From Cordylochernes scorpioides (Eukaryota > Arthropoda > Arachnida > Pseudoscorpiones > Chernetidae): a DNA stretch of 64,000 bases. Where the stretch lies: the NCBI GenBank assembly GCA_030710605.1, contig CP092863.1, positions 117,101,072 to 117,165,071 of the forward strand, given 5' to 3'. This document shows, one piece after another, positions 31,525 through 42,339 of this stretch (position 1 is the stretch's first letter; each line of letters opens with the position of its first letter). Position numbers and translations under genes: made by a program. A model generated the notes under the pieces. It was not told where the DNA came from. It ran no database searches and saw only the letters and a program-made list of their open reading frames with translations.

Positions 31525-32404
31525 ACCATTGACTAATTGCCAATAAAATATTTCCAATTGTCTAAGTGTGATGTGAGTTACTCCGGGCTGGATTAACGAC
31601 CTTGTAAGAATTCCAGAGTTGGTAGAACGCCCTGTTGACAGGTCGCAATGTAAAGTGGCCGCGCTACCAGGATTGTTTTCCAGCCAGTGGAAACTGGTGA
31701 ACCGCGAAGCCACCGCAAATAGGAAGATTTTCACCGCAAGTTAACCGTAGCGTTCACGTGGCTTGTCGTCTCTCTCTCCACTTTTTTCCCTCTGCTGCTG
31801 CTGCTTTTACTTTTTCTAGAACACGGACTTTTTTTTGGTGATTGATTTCTAAAAGAGAAAGTGTGAAGACAAGGAAACACATATTCTTAGGTTACTTTTT
31901 CTCTCGTTTCATTATTAAGGATAAAGGAAAATTGATTATATAGGTTAAAATTACCTCCGTTTTTTGGTCAGTTTGTTGAATAATGGTATCTAACAGGATA
32001 GGTCTTCATGTCTTTAGGCTGATTTGAGCTACATTCCCCATATCATTCCTTTATACAGAAAACCGGTCAATTTAGGATTTAGAGTCGCGAAATCTCAATT
32101 GAAATGCACTGAGCACTTTAGAATATTATATAAGTTTTACCTCAATATATTTCACCAATTTCTATATTTAAGAGAAAAGACGTTATTTAAAATCATTAAG
32201 AATCACTTGTACTAGATGGATGAATAGGTTTTGTGCCAGGTTTCTGTCAGAGAGAATGTTTACCCAACCAATATATTGTTTTAACATAAATTATAATGTA
32301 GTTAGTAGGTAGTTATGATAAATAGTCATTGTTTTACTATCATCATATAATTTTATTACCAAAATATATGCAGATTTTAACACGTTTTCTAAACAATGTA
32401 TATA
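31525..32404. other. Unassigned, GC-richer at 31560-31800
   Basis: A segment of normal complexity (TTACTCCGGGCTGGATTAAC; TGGCCGCGCTACC) lacks a recognisable frame. The remainder is AT-rich. Confidence 0.35.
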
Positions 32405-32622
32405 CACTCAGGTACAAAACTTAAGGAAGTGAAATGTCTTTGATATCGCCGGTCTTGTGCCTTTTTTTTTTTTTTTTTAAGGAGACAGAAGCAATTTTGT
32501 TCACACTTGGTTATCTCGTGTGTCTTCAATAAAGGTCACTGTAACATCTTTCAGAGTTATTGTCTGAATCCTGATATATATGCTAAAAGGTACAACTTCC
32601 TAAAGTTTTGTCTCCATGAATG
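32405..32622. mobile_element. M1 miniature element, full length
   Basis: Complete single-unit copy: left CACTCAGGTACAAAACTTAA, right TTTTGTCTCCATGAATG, with TA words on both sides. Confidence 0.85.
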
Positions 32623-32738
32623 TATATATAGAAGAAAATTTTAAATTAGGCTGATTCTATCACAAAACTCGTACTGATATGTTGTATTAACCCTTAAGTA
32701 CTCGCGCGGGATCTGATAGACCCCAGACAAACTTATTT

Positions 32739-32812
32739 CAACAAAACAACAACAACAAAAAACCTTTATTTAGGGTCACTGACCTATACAGGATTCACCA
32801 GAGGTATGCATA
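32739..32812 (-). mobile_element. Very short LINE 3' end inserted in the piggyBac element
   Basis: Direct repeats ACAAACTTATTT at 32727-32738 and 32813-32824. Minus strand ends CCTCTGGTGAATCCTGTATA, GGTCAGTGACCCTAAATAAA, (GTT)n, the same 3' end as the LINE at 51540-52540. Only about 74 bp were copied. Confidence 0.85.
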
Positions 32813-33378
32813 ACAAACTTATTTAATTAAATATCTAGAATTCTATAAAACATTTGGAGATCAACACTTTAGTAGCTTAATTTTATATGACAATGAATAT
32901 GCAAACCTATATTAACTTAATTTTGTTGACCTATGATAGACAATACAATGGAGTTGGGGTCCATTGGACCCCGCGCAAGTAATAACGTACCTTTAATTTT
33001 CAAGCATGGGGAAATAGGTAAGCTACCTTATAGCTCTGCAATAAATTATATCCTTTATCTATGACTTTACTTAGCTTTTTAGGAACATTGAATAAAAATG
33101 AAACGGAAATTTCCCCCAATTTTTCGTTACAAAAGCTACGTACAAACCACACTTTCATTTTTGGAATCAAGGAAAGAGAGAGAGAGTAGACTGGTTTCGT
33201 ATGTACCACAAAAATTCTAAAGCAGTTATTTTAATTTCAATAATTGACTCCACAATACAAATAAATTCTGAATCTGGTGGAAAATATTGTAATGAAACAA
33301 AATAAGTTGTTGATGTAGTTGTGTGTGATAAATTGTGTAAAATTCCACAGTAAGTAGGAGGACAAGGAGGCGGCCATT

Positions 33379-33821
33379 GTGTATCTTTTTATTCCATCAA
33401 TGTTTCAACAAAAGTTGTATATAAAGGAACAAAAATTGGAAATATTTAAAAGAAGATCGTTTATTGAAGAGATTGTATTTGGGCTAATTGACCCGAACCT
33501 AACAAAACGGGAAAATAAATTGTTTCTGCCAAAAGATACCAAAAATATTATATCTGCACATACTTCTACAGATGAGCCACAACAAGCAAAGTTATGAAAT
33601 TTAATAATTGAGAGATATTAAGTTATTGTTTCTTTAGGAAGAAAATAAGCCAGTCATCGTCAGCGAAACGGAGGGGTTGCCGATATTGTGATCGCTACAA
33701 AGACCGAAAATTCAAAATTACATGTGCTAAATGCGCAAACCACATTTATACTGAACACTCAACAACACTTTGTAGTAAGTGTGTACAAGAGAATAATTTA
33801 GATTTTCATTTATATTTTTAA
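33379..33821 (+). pseudogene. piggyBac transposase C-terminal fragment
   Basis: The last frame encodes a cysteine-rich domain with pairs CRYC (33678), CAKC and CSKC, like the C-terminal zinc-binding domain of piggyBac transposases that binds the element ends. It stops at 33821. The upstream frame (33379-33597) may be transposase but shows no motif I can place. A TTTCTTTAG at about 33630 just before the domain could be a splice acceptor. The DDD catalytic core is missing. Confidence 0.6.
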
Positions 33822-34079
33822 GGAAATTGTTTGTATATATTGTAGTTTAGAATATTTGCCGTATTACCAATTTTATCAAATAAAAATAATTAATTATGCC
33901 ATTTTTATAATAAATTGATATATTTGTAAACTAGAGACTGTATTCTTTTGGCTTCGAGCAAAATTTATTTCCATATTTTATTTTTTAAGGATTTTATTCA
34001 TTGTAGAATATTAGTGTCTGCTAGACCCCGCGCGAGTACTAACGTCAGTAAAATAGGCGCGAGTAACTAAGGGTTAAAA

Positions 34080-34550
34080 AAGAAACTTAAATTAATAGCA
34101 ATCTTTATTGATATATAAAAAAGAATAAATAGTTCAATAAAATGGGGATTCTCTCTGTGAATAAATTGATTAAAAAGTCCGCTTGTTTCTTCCTCCTCAC
34201 AACACAGGTTATCCAGGAAGCCTGGGTGTAAAGAAACCTCGGTGGCCTTGAGCCATGTGGGTGGGCCACCCATGGTTTAATTAAACAAATAGAGGAGGGG
34301 TTGATCCTTAATAAAATTATCCATCTTCTTCTTCTTCCGGAGTGAGTGAGTCCAGTTGATAGAACATACCTTGAGTCTAGTCAGGAGGTTTCTTTTTCTC
34401 GATAGAAAGCTACTCAGAACTCTGATTTGTTTATTTTTGCCACTGATAAGAGTTTTTTGGGTTAAACTAGCAATATATCAAGATGGATATTTTTTATTGT
34501 GCTAGAGCCCCTTCTTGTGTGCTCGTGTTCTCTTTTGAAAATATCATTTA
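34080..34550. other. Unassigned sequence
   Basis: No gene or repeat recognised. Confidence 0.4.
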
Positions 34551-34630
34551 TACACACTTATGGACAAAACCTAAGGAAGTTGTACCTTTCAGCATGTATA
34601 TTGGGATTCAGACAATAACTCTGAAATATA

Positions 34631-36041
34631 CACTGCGTGACATTGAAAATGGAACCAAGAAATAGTGGCCAGAAAGTGATGAAACTCGGCAGACAGAGAG
34701 AGACAGGGACGAACAATAAGTGATCTTTATTTCAAAATGATAGTCATAATACAGAGCGAGAACGGCGTCGGCTTAGTAGCAAGTAGGACCACCCCGGACG
34801 GCGATGCACGCAGCAGCACGTCTAGGTAGAGAGTCAATCAGAGTACGGATGGCGTCCTGAGGGATGGCTCTCCATTCCCTCTAACCATTTGCCACAGTTC
34901 GTCTTCTGAACGCGGCTGTGGCAAGGCATGCAAACGGCGTCCAATGATGTCCCAGACGTGCTCGATTGGTGAGAGATCAGGAGAGTACGGTGGCCAGGGA
35001 AGCATCTGTACATCTTGCAGAGCTTGTTGGCTAATGCGAGCAGTGTGCGGTCGGGCGTTATCCTGCTGATAAAGGGCATTGGGTACCCCCTGAAGGTAGG
35101 GGAGTGTCACCGGTCGCAGCACATCATCAACGTATCGTTTGGCCGTCATAGTGCCCTGAATACGAAGTAAAGGTGACCTGGAATCATACGCGATTGCGCC
35201 CCAAACCATGATTCCACGTTGTCGCACGGTGGGGCGTTCCACAATTGCTGCCGGATTGGACCTTTCTCCACGTCGACGCCACACGCGTACACGGCGACTA
35301 TCACTGGACAAGCAGAAACGCGACTCATCTGAGAACACGACCCTGTGCCATTCCGTCATCCACGTCGATCTAGCCCGGCACCATTCCAAACGTTGGCGCC
35401 TATTCGGTGGGGTCAATGGCAGTCTTCTTAGCGGACGGCATGAGTGCAAGCCATTAGCAACCAATCGACGGGAAATGGTTCTGGTCGAGATGGAATGATC
35501 TAGGGTGTCTTGCACATGTTGCAGGATGGCGGTACAAGTGGCTTGTGGGGCCGCCACTGCTTGTCGAAGGATACGCCGATCCACACGTGCTGACGTCACT
35601 CTGGTTGCACCGACATTCCATAAATGCACATTCCTTGTTCCAACCATCTTCTCCACAGTCGGTGCACCGTGGACGCACCAAGGTGTGTATCAGCTGCGAT
35701 TTGACGTATGGACCAACCTGCCCTTTTCAGTCCGATCACCATGCCCCTCGTAAAAGCGTCTGTCTGCTTGAACTGCCTCCGTTTACGATGACCTGGCATT
35801 CTCTGTTATTACACGTGTCTTTTGACACAAGAACAAAATTTCTACAATGATTTTCCTTGAAGAAATAACGACACGAATACTGTCCTTTCTGCAAGTTCTT
35901 TCCTTATATCTTACTCCATGTGCGCACGAGAGCTGCGCATTTTACATCATTTGCATAACTCGGTTAGGCGCGTCTACTCTGAAATTTGCATAATTTTCTG
36001 GCCACTATTTCTTGGTGTTCCATTTTCAATGTCACGCAGTG
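34631..36041 (-). mobile_element. Tc1-like DNA transposon, 1411 bp
   Basis: Terminal repeats of about 47 bp starting CACTGCGTGACATTGAAAAT, with one 2-nt length difference between ends (GGAACCAAG versus GGAACACCAAG). TA target duplications at 34629-34630 and 36042-36043. Carries one broken transposase gene on the minus strand. Confidence 0.92.
34774..35799 (-). pseudogene. Tc1-like transposase, two frameshifts
   Basis: Starts with MPGHRKRRQFKQ at 35799 and a helix-turn-helix (SIRQIAADTHLGASTVHRLW). A frameshift near 35630-35655 leads into the 272-codon catalytic frame, with a second Tc1 helix-turn-helix region, DESRF (first Asp), QQDNARPHTA (second Asp) and PDLSPIEHVW (Glu). A single-base shift near 34878 separates the end; the in-frame stop is at 34774-34776. 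The spacing between second Asp and Glu is 32 residues, two fewer than the usual 34 of Tc1. Inactive as it stands. Confidence 0.88.
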
Positions 36042-36179
36042 TATTACAGTGACCTTTATTGAAGACACACAAGATAACCAAATGTGAACAAAATTGTCTT
36101 TGTCTTCTTAAAAAAAGAAAGGCAAGAAGACCGGCGATATCAAAGACATTTCACTTCTTTAAGTTTTGTATATGAGTGC

Positions 36180-36950
36180 AAATCGAATATACACGTATAT
36201 AATGAATTCCCAAAATCGACCTTCCAAATGGAAATTTGGGAATCCGTCAAACTGAATTTTTTCTACCACACCCACGATTTTCTAAAACCTTTATTGTGCA
36301 CGTCAACTTTAACTCTTAAAAGTATCGGCAAAGAGCCTAACAAGCTCCTTTATATATAAGATGTCTAAAAATAAAACAATAAATTTCAAATCTATTCTTA
36401 AATATCATCTTGTGAAAACTTTCCTTTCTTTCACCAATGCCCAAAAACAAGTATTTTATCGAGGATTTTTTCTTTGCTTTAAAAAGTGAAATACATGTTT
36501 CGTCTTTCGATCAAACCAGCTTCACAAAAGTGATTAAAGATCCTTCGTTTTTTTCCATTATCTCTTTTTTCCTGTATTTTTCCCCTCAGTGAGTGATACT
36601 TGGATTGCACACTCACATCTGGTAGGAGAGATTTCGATTATTTTCCTTCTGTAACACGATTGTAAAACGGCTGCGTCACCAGCTTGCACAACGGCCGAGA
36701 AAATTGACGGCCTTTGTTTTCCCCGAGTTTTCTATATCGTCGGCGGCAATTTGTGATTCAACGCCATTAGACAAAGTGGGAAGTTCCATCGATTGTTCGA
36801 GAGGAAATTGCGTCGCCTCGAGCGGAATGTTAATTCGACACAATGTCACCTCTACACGAGGAGGGCCTTAGGGGGGAGAGGTATCCCCTCTTATTATATA
36901 ACTCTTGCACAATGTCCGCTATTTGATAGGAATCACTAAATACGATACGG
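36180..36950. other. Unassigned; GC-richer patch 36650-36880
   Basis: The patch (CGGCTGCGTCACCAGCTTGC; TTGCGTCGCCTCGAGCGG) is of normal complexity and has no frame of note. Possibly conserved noncoding DNA or an old repeat. Confidence 0.35.
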
Positions 36951-37440
36951 TACTGAACCTGATCCCAACAACTGGAGACGAAGAGTTCAAATCAAATCCG
37001 TCTCCTTTTTTTTATTTATGGTAATACAGAGAATGCTGCGATCAGTATTGAAAGATTAAGCAGGACGACCTTTAGTTTTTATTGCTGTTATTACAAATGA
37101 ACTCTCTATCAAAGGTGATCATGACCGCCGCTATCTCAGCACCACTCTTCATATCAAGCAGACCGCTGAGATAGCGGCGGTCATGATCACCTTTGAGATA
37201 GAGAGAGTTAATTTATAATAACAGCAATAAAAACTTAAGTTAGTCCTGCCTAAGCTTTCAATACTGATCACAGCATTCTCTGTATTACCATACAAAATTA
37301 GAAATATCGAGATGGATCAATTCTCTGTATTACCATACAAAATTAGAAATATCGAGATGGATCAATTCTCTGTATTGCCATCTGACCGCCGTGATTCAAA
37401 CTTGTAGTCTTCAGTTGTTTGGATCAGGTTCAGTCAAATC
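36951..37440. repeat. Long palindrome, arms about 200 bp
   Basis: ACTGAACCTGATCC at 36953 pairs with GGATCAGGTTCAGT near 37421. The inner arms (GTAATACAGAGAATGCTG; GTGATCATGACCGCCGCTAT) are near-perfect inverses about the centre at 37150. A 50-bp unit (ATTCTCTGTATTACCATAC..) is tandemly repeated in the right arm at 37270-37380. Lacks the P1 box, so I treat it as a separate family. Confidence 0.8.
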
Positions 37441-37955
37441 CTGCTGGAAACAAGATACCAACAAGAATATAAGTCAGCGACAAGCCGGTGTGTGATATAC
37501 GATTTTGAGATTATAGGTTTATTGGGAGAAATATCAAAGGAACGTTAAATATGCCACAATCTTTTCCCTTTTCATCTCCTTATTTATACATTCACATTTA
37601 AATACAAAGTTATATTAGATAATAAAAAGGCATATATTAGATTTAATAAAATATATGCCTTTTCATTATCTAATGAATTAAATATGGATTGCTCTATTTT
37701 CAAAACAAAATTATATGTATTGGATAGATTTGTGGGTATATGAAAATATCAATTTTCGATTGAATATGTGCGTCGTTTTGATATATTAATCAATTGCTCC
37801 ATTTTTTTTAAATACATAAAGATATTTGCATATGTGTGTAAGTATGTGAGCACTAATCGCGTTGCATATGTATATGTAAAGTACTGGAGGAATCTGCCTT
37901 ACTATAAAGTCCCATATCAATTGATTTAAATCTCCTGGATATCAATCAAACAAAT
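37441..37955. other. AT-rich DNA without a gene
   Basis: Contains a short inverted pair GGCATATATTAGATTTAATA / ATATGCCTTTTCATTATCTA. Nothing else recognised. Confidence 0.4.
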
Positions 37956-37959
37956 GCTA

Positions 37960-38165
37960 CAGGTTTCCGGAGTTGTGTTTATCTTTATTAAACGTAATCT
38001 AGAGCTTTCGGATATCTCTGCCCTTCTACAGGAGTACATATGGGCGTTTATATATTTCCATGTACTCCTGTAGAAGGGCAGAGATGTCCGAAAGCTCTAG
38101 ATTACGTTTAAAATAAAGATTTAAAAAAAAAACACATCTCCAGAAATCTGTAGCATTTGCTTGAT
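37960..38165. repeat. Palindromic family P1 element
   Basis: Arms of about 85 bp. The hinge has AGAGCTTTCGGATATCTC then TGCCCTTCTACAGGAGTACA and its inverse TGTACTCCTGTAGAAGGGCA. Ends AATGCTACAGGTTTCCGGAG and its inverse. Confidence 0.85.
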
Positions 38166-38526
38166 AAAGTCCTATATAATAATAAGGAAAATCCTTACCG
38201 GGCGCCTCCAGGAGAGGGTGGGCGGACAACGCCCTAGAGCGGCTAAGCCAGGAGGGGCCCGAGCAGAGACCGGGATAAGTCTTCAATTCAATATGAAGGA
38301 GGATATTCACTTGTCCTTGAAGTTACATGCGGCTTATAAAGATGGTTAAGTCAACGGCATATGGATTCAGAAGGCAAAGAGAAACCGCCGAATTATTTTT
38401 TTTTTCGTCAGGCTTCACCCTACTGAACCAAGGAAACATCTTTCCACCAATAGCTATGAAATTTGAGGAGCCTGATTGTGGAAGCACAACTGTTTTAGGA
38501 CGGACTAACCAGAAATCTGATATATA
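38166..38526. other. Unassigned sequence
   Basis: A GC-rich patch at 38195-38280 (GGCGCCTCCAGGAG; GGAGGGGCCCGAGC) lacks a recognised frame. Confidence 0.35.
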
Positions 38527-38869
38527 CACTCATCAACAAAACTTAAGAAAGTGGAAAGTCTTTAATGCCACCCGGTCATCTGTTTTTTTTTTTTTTTTTT
38601 TTTAAGGAGATAGAGACAATTTTGTTCACACTTGGTTATCTCGTGTGTCTTCAATAAAGGTCACTGTAATATCTTTTAGAGTTATTGTCTCAATCCCGAT
38701 ATACATGCTAAAAGGTAAAACTTCCTTTAAGTTTTGCCTCCATGAGTGTATATTGGTTATCTCGTGTGTCTTCAATAAAAGTCACTGTAATATCTTTCAG
38801 AGTTATTGTCTCAATCCCGATATACATGCTAAAAGGTACAACTTCCTTAAGTTTTGTTTCCATGAGTGT
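38527..38869. mobile_element. M1 miniature element, 2 tandem units
   Basis: Left end CACTCATCAACAAAACTTAA, long T-run, then two units with the standard GAGTGTATATTGGTTATCTC junction. Confidence 0.85.
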
Positions 38870-38925
38870 GTGTATTTATACAATTAAAGAAAATAATGAA
38901 TATCATTAGACAAAACCACTAATAT

Positions 38926-40963
38926 TGTGGCGAAGAAATATTTTATTATTTAATTTAATATTATTCATTGAAAATATATTCAACAGATTATACAAATATA
39001 TATTAATCTGTATTTGTGAAATCATCTTTAAAATATTTCTTTGCTTGCTTGCTTAAGATTCTCTAGCTGTAAATAGTTGGGCTGAGTTGTTAATAATTGT
39101 AGACTAGTCGCCGTGACGTCATCAATAAATTCTTTTACATCTTAGGATATTTCAAGGCTTGATTTCTACGCTACAACTGGTGGAGAGACTGGACCGATAC
39201 CCATTAAGAAATAAAAGAAAAATTGATTCTGTTGAACCAGAAGAAACTTCTATGAATGTAAAGAAGGAAGGTACTCAGGTAAGCAACTACGTTGTTCAAC
39301 ATTTGCCAAGGAACCCTTCCATTTTCTCCGGGGAGGATGGTGAAGATCTCCAAAAATGGTTAAAAGGGTATGCACGTGTGGCAAGGTACAACCATTGGGA
39401 CGAAACCCTCTGTCTTACTAAAGTTTATTTTTATCTGTCTGGAACTGCTCTCAAATGGTTTGAGAACAACGAAGAAAGCATCCAGACTTGGAAGGAATTC
39501 ACATCTCAATTAGAGAATGTGTTCGGAAAAAAAGAAAATTCAAAATTGCAAGCGGAGAAGAAACTCAAAACACGGGCACAATTAAAAGGCGAAAGTACCG
39601 AATTTTACATCCAGGATGTCCTGTGCTTTTGCAAAGAGGCTGATCCTCAAATGAGCGAGGAAGATAAAATCTCCCACCTCATGAAGGGGATAGCTGAGGA
39701 GCTTTATCAAGCACTCCTACCGAGGGATGTACAGAGCACCGAGCAAGTCATTACAGAATGTCGCCGTGTTGAAGCGCTCCGTGTAGGCGAGTTACCCCAA
39801 CCCAAGTACGAGCGCCTACCAAATGTAAGCCTCTCTCTGTGACCAGGATGACGGAGAAGATCTGTCATCGCTGATCCGAAAAATTGTTCGTGAAGAGATA
39901 CAGCAAGCATTGGACTCTCCTCAAGAGGAGCCTAAAATCGCTGTCATGAAGATTTAGTGAGGGAAGAGATAGTAAAGACCTTGGCACCTAGATCAAAACC
40001 TACAATAAGTCCCCCTCAAGCATCCAGGCCGGAATCAAATACTAGATATGAGCCCAAACGATACGACCGCATCCTGAACCTCATTACCGGAAAGCAAGGA
40101 AGAAGATGTGACCACCAATGAATGGCGGACAACTGAGGGAAAGCCAATCTGTTTCTACTGCGGACGCCCAGGTCACGTCGTCCGCTATTGCCGCGACAGG
40201 AAGAGGCACAATGAGGAGAGGAGAAATGAATATTTCCAAAGAAAGCAAGGACGCAATGGAATTCTACAACTCTCAAACGAATCTCGGGAACCCAATGACG
40301 AATCATCGAGGAAAACTTTTCACTCGCTACCGAAGCCCTACTTCAATCGCGGTCGAAACAGACAACATTTCTCACCTGCCTAGAAGATCTAGCTGGACGC
40401 CCCGCCATTAAAACTAGATGATAGATACATTGGGGGTGAGGCCGTAAAGTTATAAAATCCCCCCTTGCCGACCACAGTAGAAATTAGAAAAAGCTACCTT
40501 GACGTAAACATAGACTACCAAGTCCTCATGAAGAAGATATCTCAACTGGAAGAAGACATCCCCACTGAACGAACACAACAATCACAGACCCGCGAAGATA
40601 TCTCAGGCCCTATCACCCGTTCTCGAGCCTTGAGACTGAGGATGTAAGTCTCCTTCTGAGCATCGGGTCGATGCTCTTTATAGGAGGAGGCTATGTGGCG
40701 AAGAAATATTTCTAAACGGCAAAGAAATATTTTATTATTTAATTTAATATTATTCAATGAAAATATATTCAGCAGATTATAAAAAATATATTAATCTGTA
40801 TTTGTGAAATCATCTTTAAAATATTTCTTTGCTTGCTTGCTTAAGATTCTCTAGCTGTAAATAGTTGGGCTGAGTTGTTAATAATTGTAGACTAGTCGCC
40901 GTGACGTCATCAATAAATTCTTTTACATCTTAGGATATTTCAAGGCTTGATTTCTACGCTACA
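38926..40963 (+). mobile_element. Gag-only (nonautonomous) LTR retrotransposon, 2.04 kb
   Basis: LTRs at 38926-39175 and 40694-40963 begin TGTGGCGAAGAAATATT and end TTTCTACGCTACA. ATAT target duplication at 38922-38925 and 40964-40967. A primer-binding-like TGGTGGAGAGACTGG lies 2 nt after the first LTR and a purine tract (AGGAGGAGG) before the second. The internal 1.5 kb carries only gag; no protease, reverse transcriptase, RNase H or integrase. The second LTR has about 20 bp extra near its start, a local duplication of AAGAAATATT. Confidence 0.85.
39129..40647 (+). pseudogene. Ty3/Gypsy-type gag, frameshifted
   Basis: The first open stretch (to 39842) encodes a capsid-like region: PSIFSGEDGEDLQKWLKGY, YLSGTALKWFE, KTRAQLKGESTEFYIQDVL, RRVEALR. 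The frame is open back to 39129, inside the LTR, but its first ATG is only at about 39252. After 39842 three or more frameshifts break the gene; a CCHC knuckle CFYCGRPGHVVRYC follows at about 40150. The last frame ends near 40647 with a basic tail. It cannot make a full Gag. Capsid and zinc-knuckle modules package retrotransposon RNA; mobilisation would have depended on another element. Confidence 0.75.
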
Positions 40964-40967
40964 ATAT

Positions 40968-42335
40968 TATACATACCATCCTTTTTTATATAAATAATAA
41001 AAAATCAAGAAGTAAAGATGTTAAAAAGAGTGTGTATATAAGAAGGAATTCTTCTATAGCAAACTCGTGGTGAAGTTTTATTTTTACTCAATGTTGAAAC
41101 CAGTTTCATTCTCCAAGTCAACTATATGACAGAAGATTCCGTCTTAATATTCATTTTTCAGCCAAAGTAAATTTGACCCAAATCGAGGTTAATTCAGGAG
41201 AGTCAACATTAGAGGCGGTAATCTTGTCACCTGAAGACATTTTGTCAAAATGTTGAGGAAAACCTAAGGTGAACTATATTTAGCAATATTTGCAATAAGG
41301 GGAAGGCACTTCTACCTTTAAAAATACATCATCAACAATGCATTTTAATTCATTCTTAAAGGGAGGAGAGATGTCCCTTTTATTGCGCATGAATACCATG
41401 TCCTTTATGAGAAAATTCTACTAAATTTCTACTTTCTATTATTAGTAAAGTGCACTATTATCTTCTTCTTCTTCTTTTTTTTTTAAACAGGGGTAGGTAC
41501 TTTTAATGTTTTAACTTTGAAATAGACTGCATTTTTTTTTAATCTTAAAGGAAGTTAAATTGGATATTTTTTATATTATGAATTAGAGATTACGTTTTAC
41601 CTTTTAAAAAATAAAAATTTCTTACAAATCTCTTGGCAATAATTTACGATACTTACTGTGTGTGTGTGGGGTTTACCTATAATAATTATCTTTTTATTTA
41701 TTTTTTTTAATGAAAGATGATATGAAAATTTAGCATTTTATAATAAATTTTGCTTTTCCATACCTCCTAACGTGATCCAGCAACAAGACACCTATCTCAA
41801 AATTTCATTTTTAAAATCTTAACGTGTGAAGTAATGAATAAATTTTGAGTTTGTGTTTTATTTAAAGTGGAATCAATGGATGTGTAATTAGGTTCTATAA
41901 CATATTTACATATCTAGTCCAGACTGTAGGGGGAGTGAGGGAGGTTTGCAACAATCAGGAAGCTATCTATAGTGTTGACCTTGAACACTGGCTGTCGACA
42001 AGAATGTGGAAGAATGGAAGTAACGGCGCGCCAATTAAAGGCCCATCAATGAAGGCGGAGGGTTTATCATCATCATCACTGCCGTCTAGGCGACCTACAG
42101 CCGGGGGCGACCCCTTCCTCAGGCACTTTTTAGGTCTTAACGCCTAAAATTGTCGGCGGCCCGACCTGGACGGAAGCCTTCTTTGATGCCAGCTTGCTAA
42201 TGGCTGGTTGGTGATCCTATCCCTACTATATGGAAGCCTAATGTGCTTCTTTAGTAGCTGATTGGCTGATGTGTTTATTTTCCAGAGGAAAGCACGCATA
42301 CTATAGGGTAAGCGTAATGTTGTTTGGTACTTAAT
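40968..42335. other. AT-rich DNA; GC-richer end at 41990-42260
   Basis: No gene recognised. The GC-richer patch (GGCGCGCCAATTAAAGG; CGGCGGCCCGACCTGGACGG) directly precedes the minisatellite. Confidence 0.35.
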
Positions 42336-42339
42336 TGAC

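Larger units (their letters stand above)
32691..34073 (+). mobile_element. piggyBac-like element, internally deleted
   Basis: Flanked by TTAA at 32687-32690 and 34074-34077. Terminal repeats CCCTTAAGTACTCGCGC and (inverse of the right end) CCCTTAGTTACTCGCGCC. A subterminal block with CGCGCGGG..GATAGACCCC recurs in inverse at the right (GCTAGACCCCGCGCGAGTAC). It keeps only the C-terminal part of the transposase and is split by a LINE tail at 32739-32812. Confidence 0.85.
34555..36178. mobile_element. M1 miniature element split by a Tc1 insertion
   Basis: M1 left part 34555-34630 (CACTTATGGACAAAACCTAA to CTGAAATA) and right part 36042-36178 (TTACAGTGACCTTTATTGAA to ATGAGTG) join at the M1 site GATATTACAG once the Tc1 element is removed. 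Confidence 0.9.
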
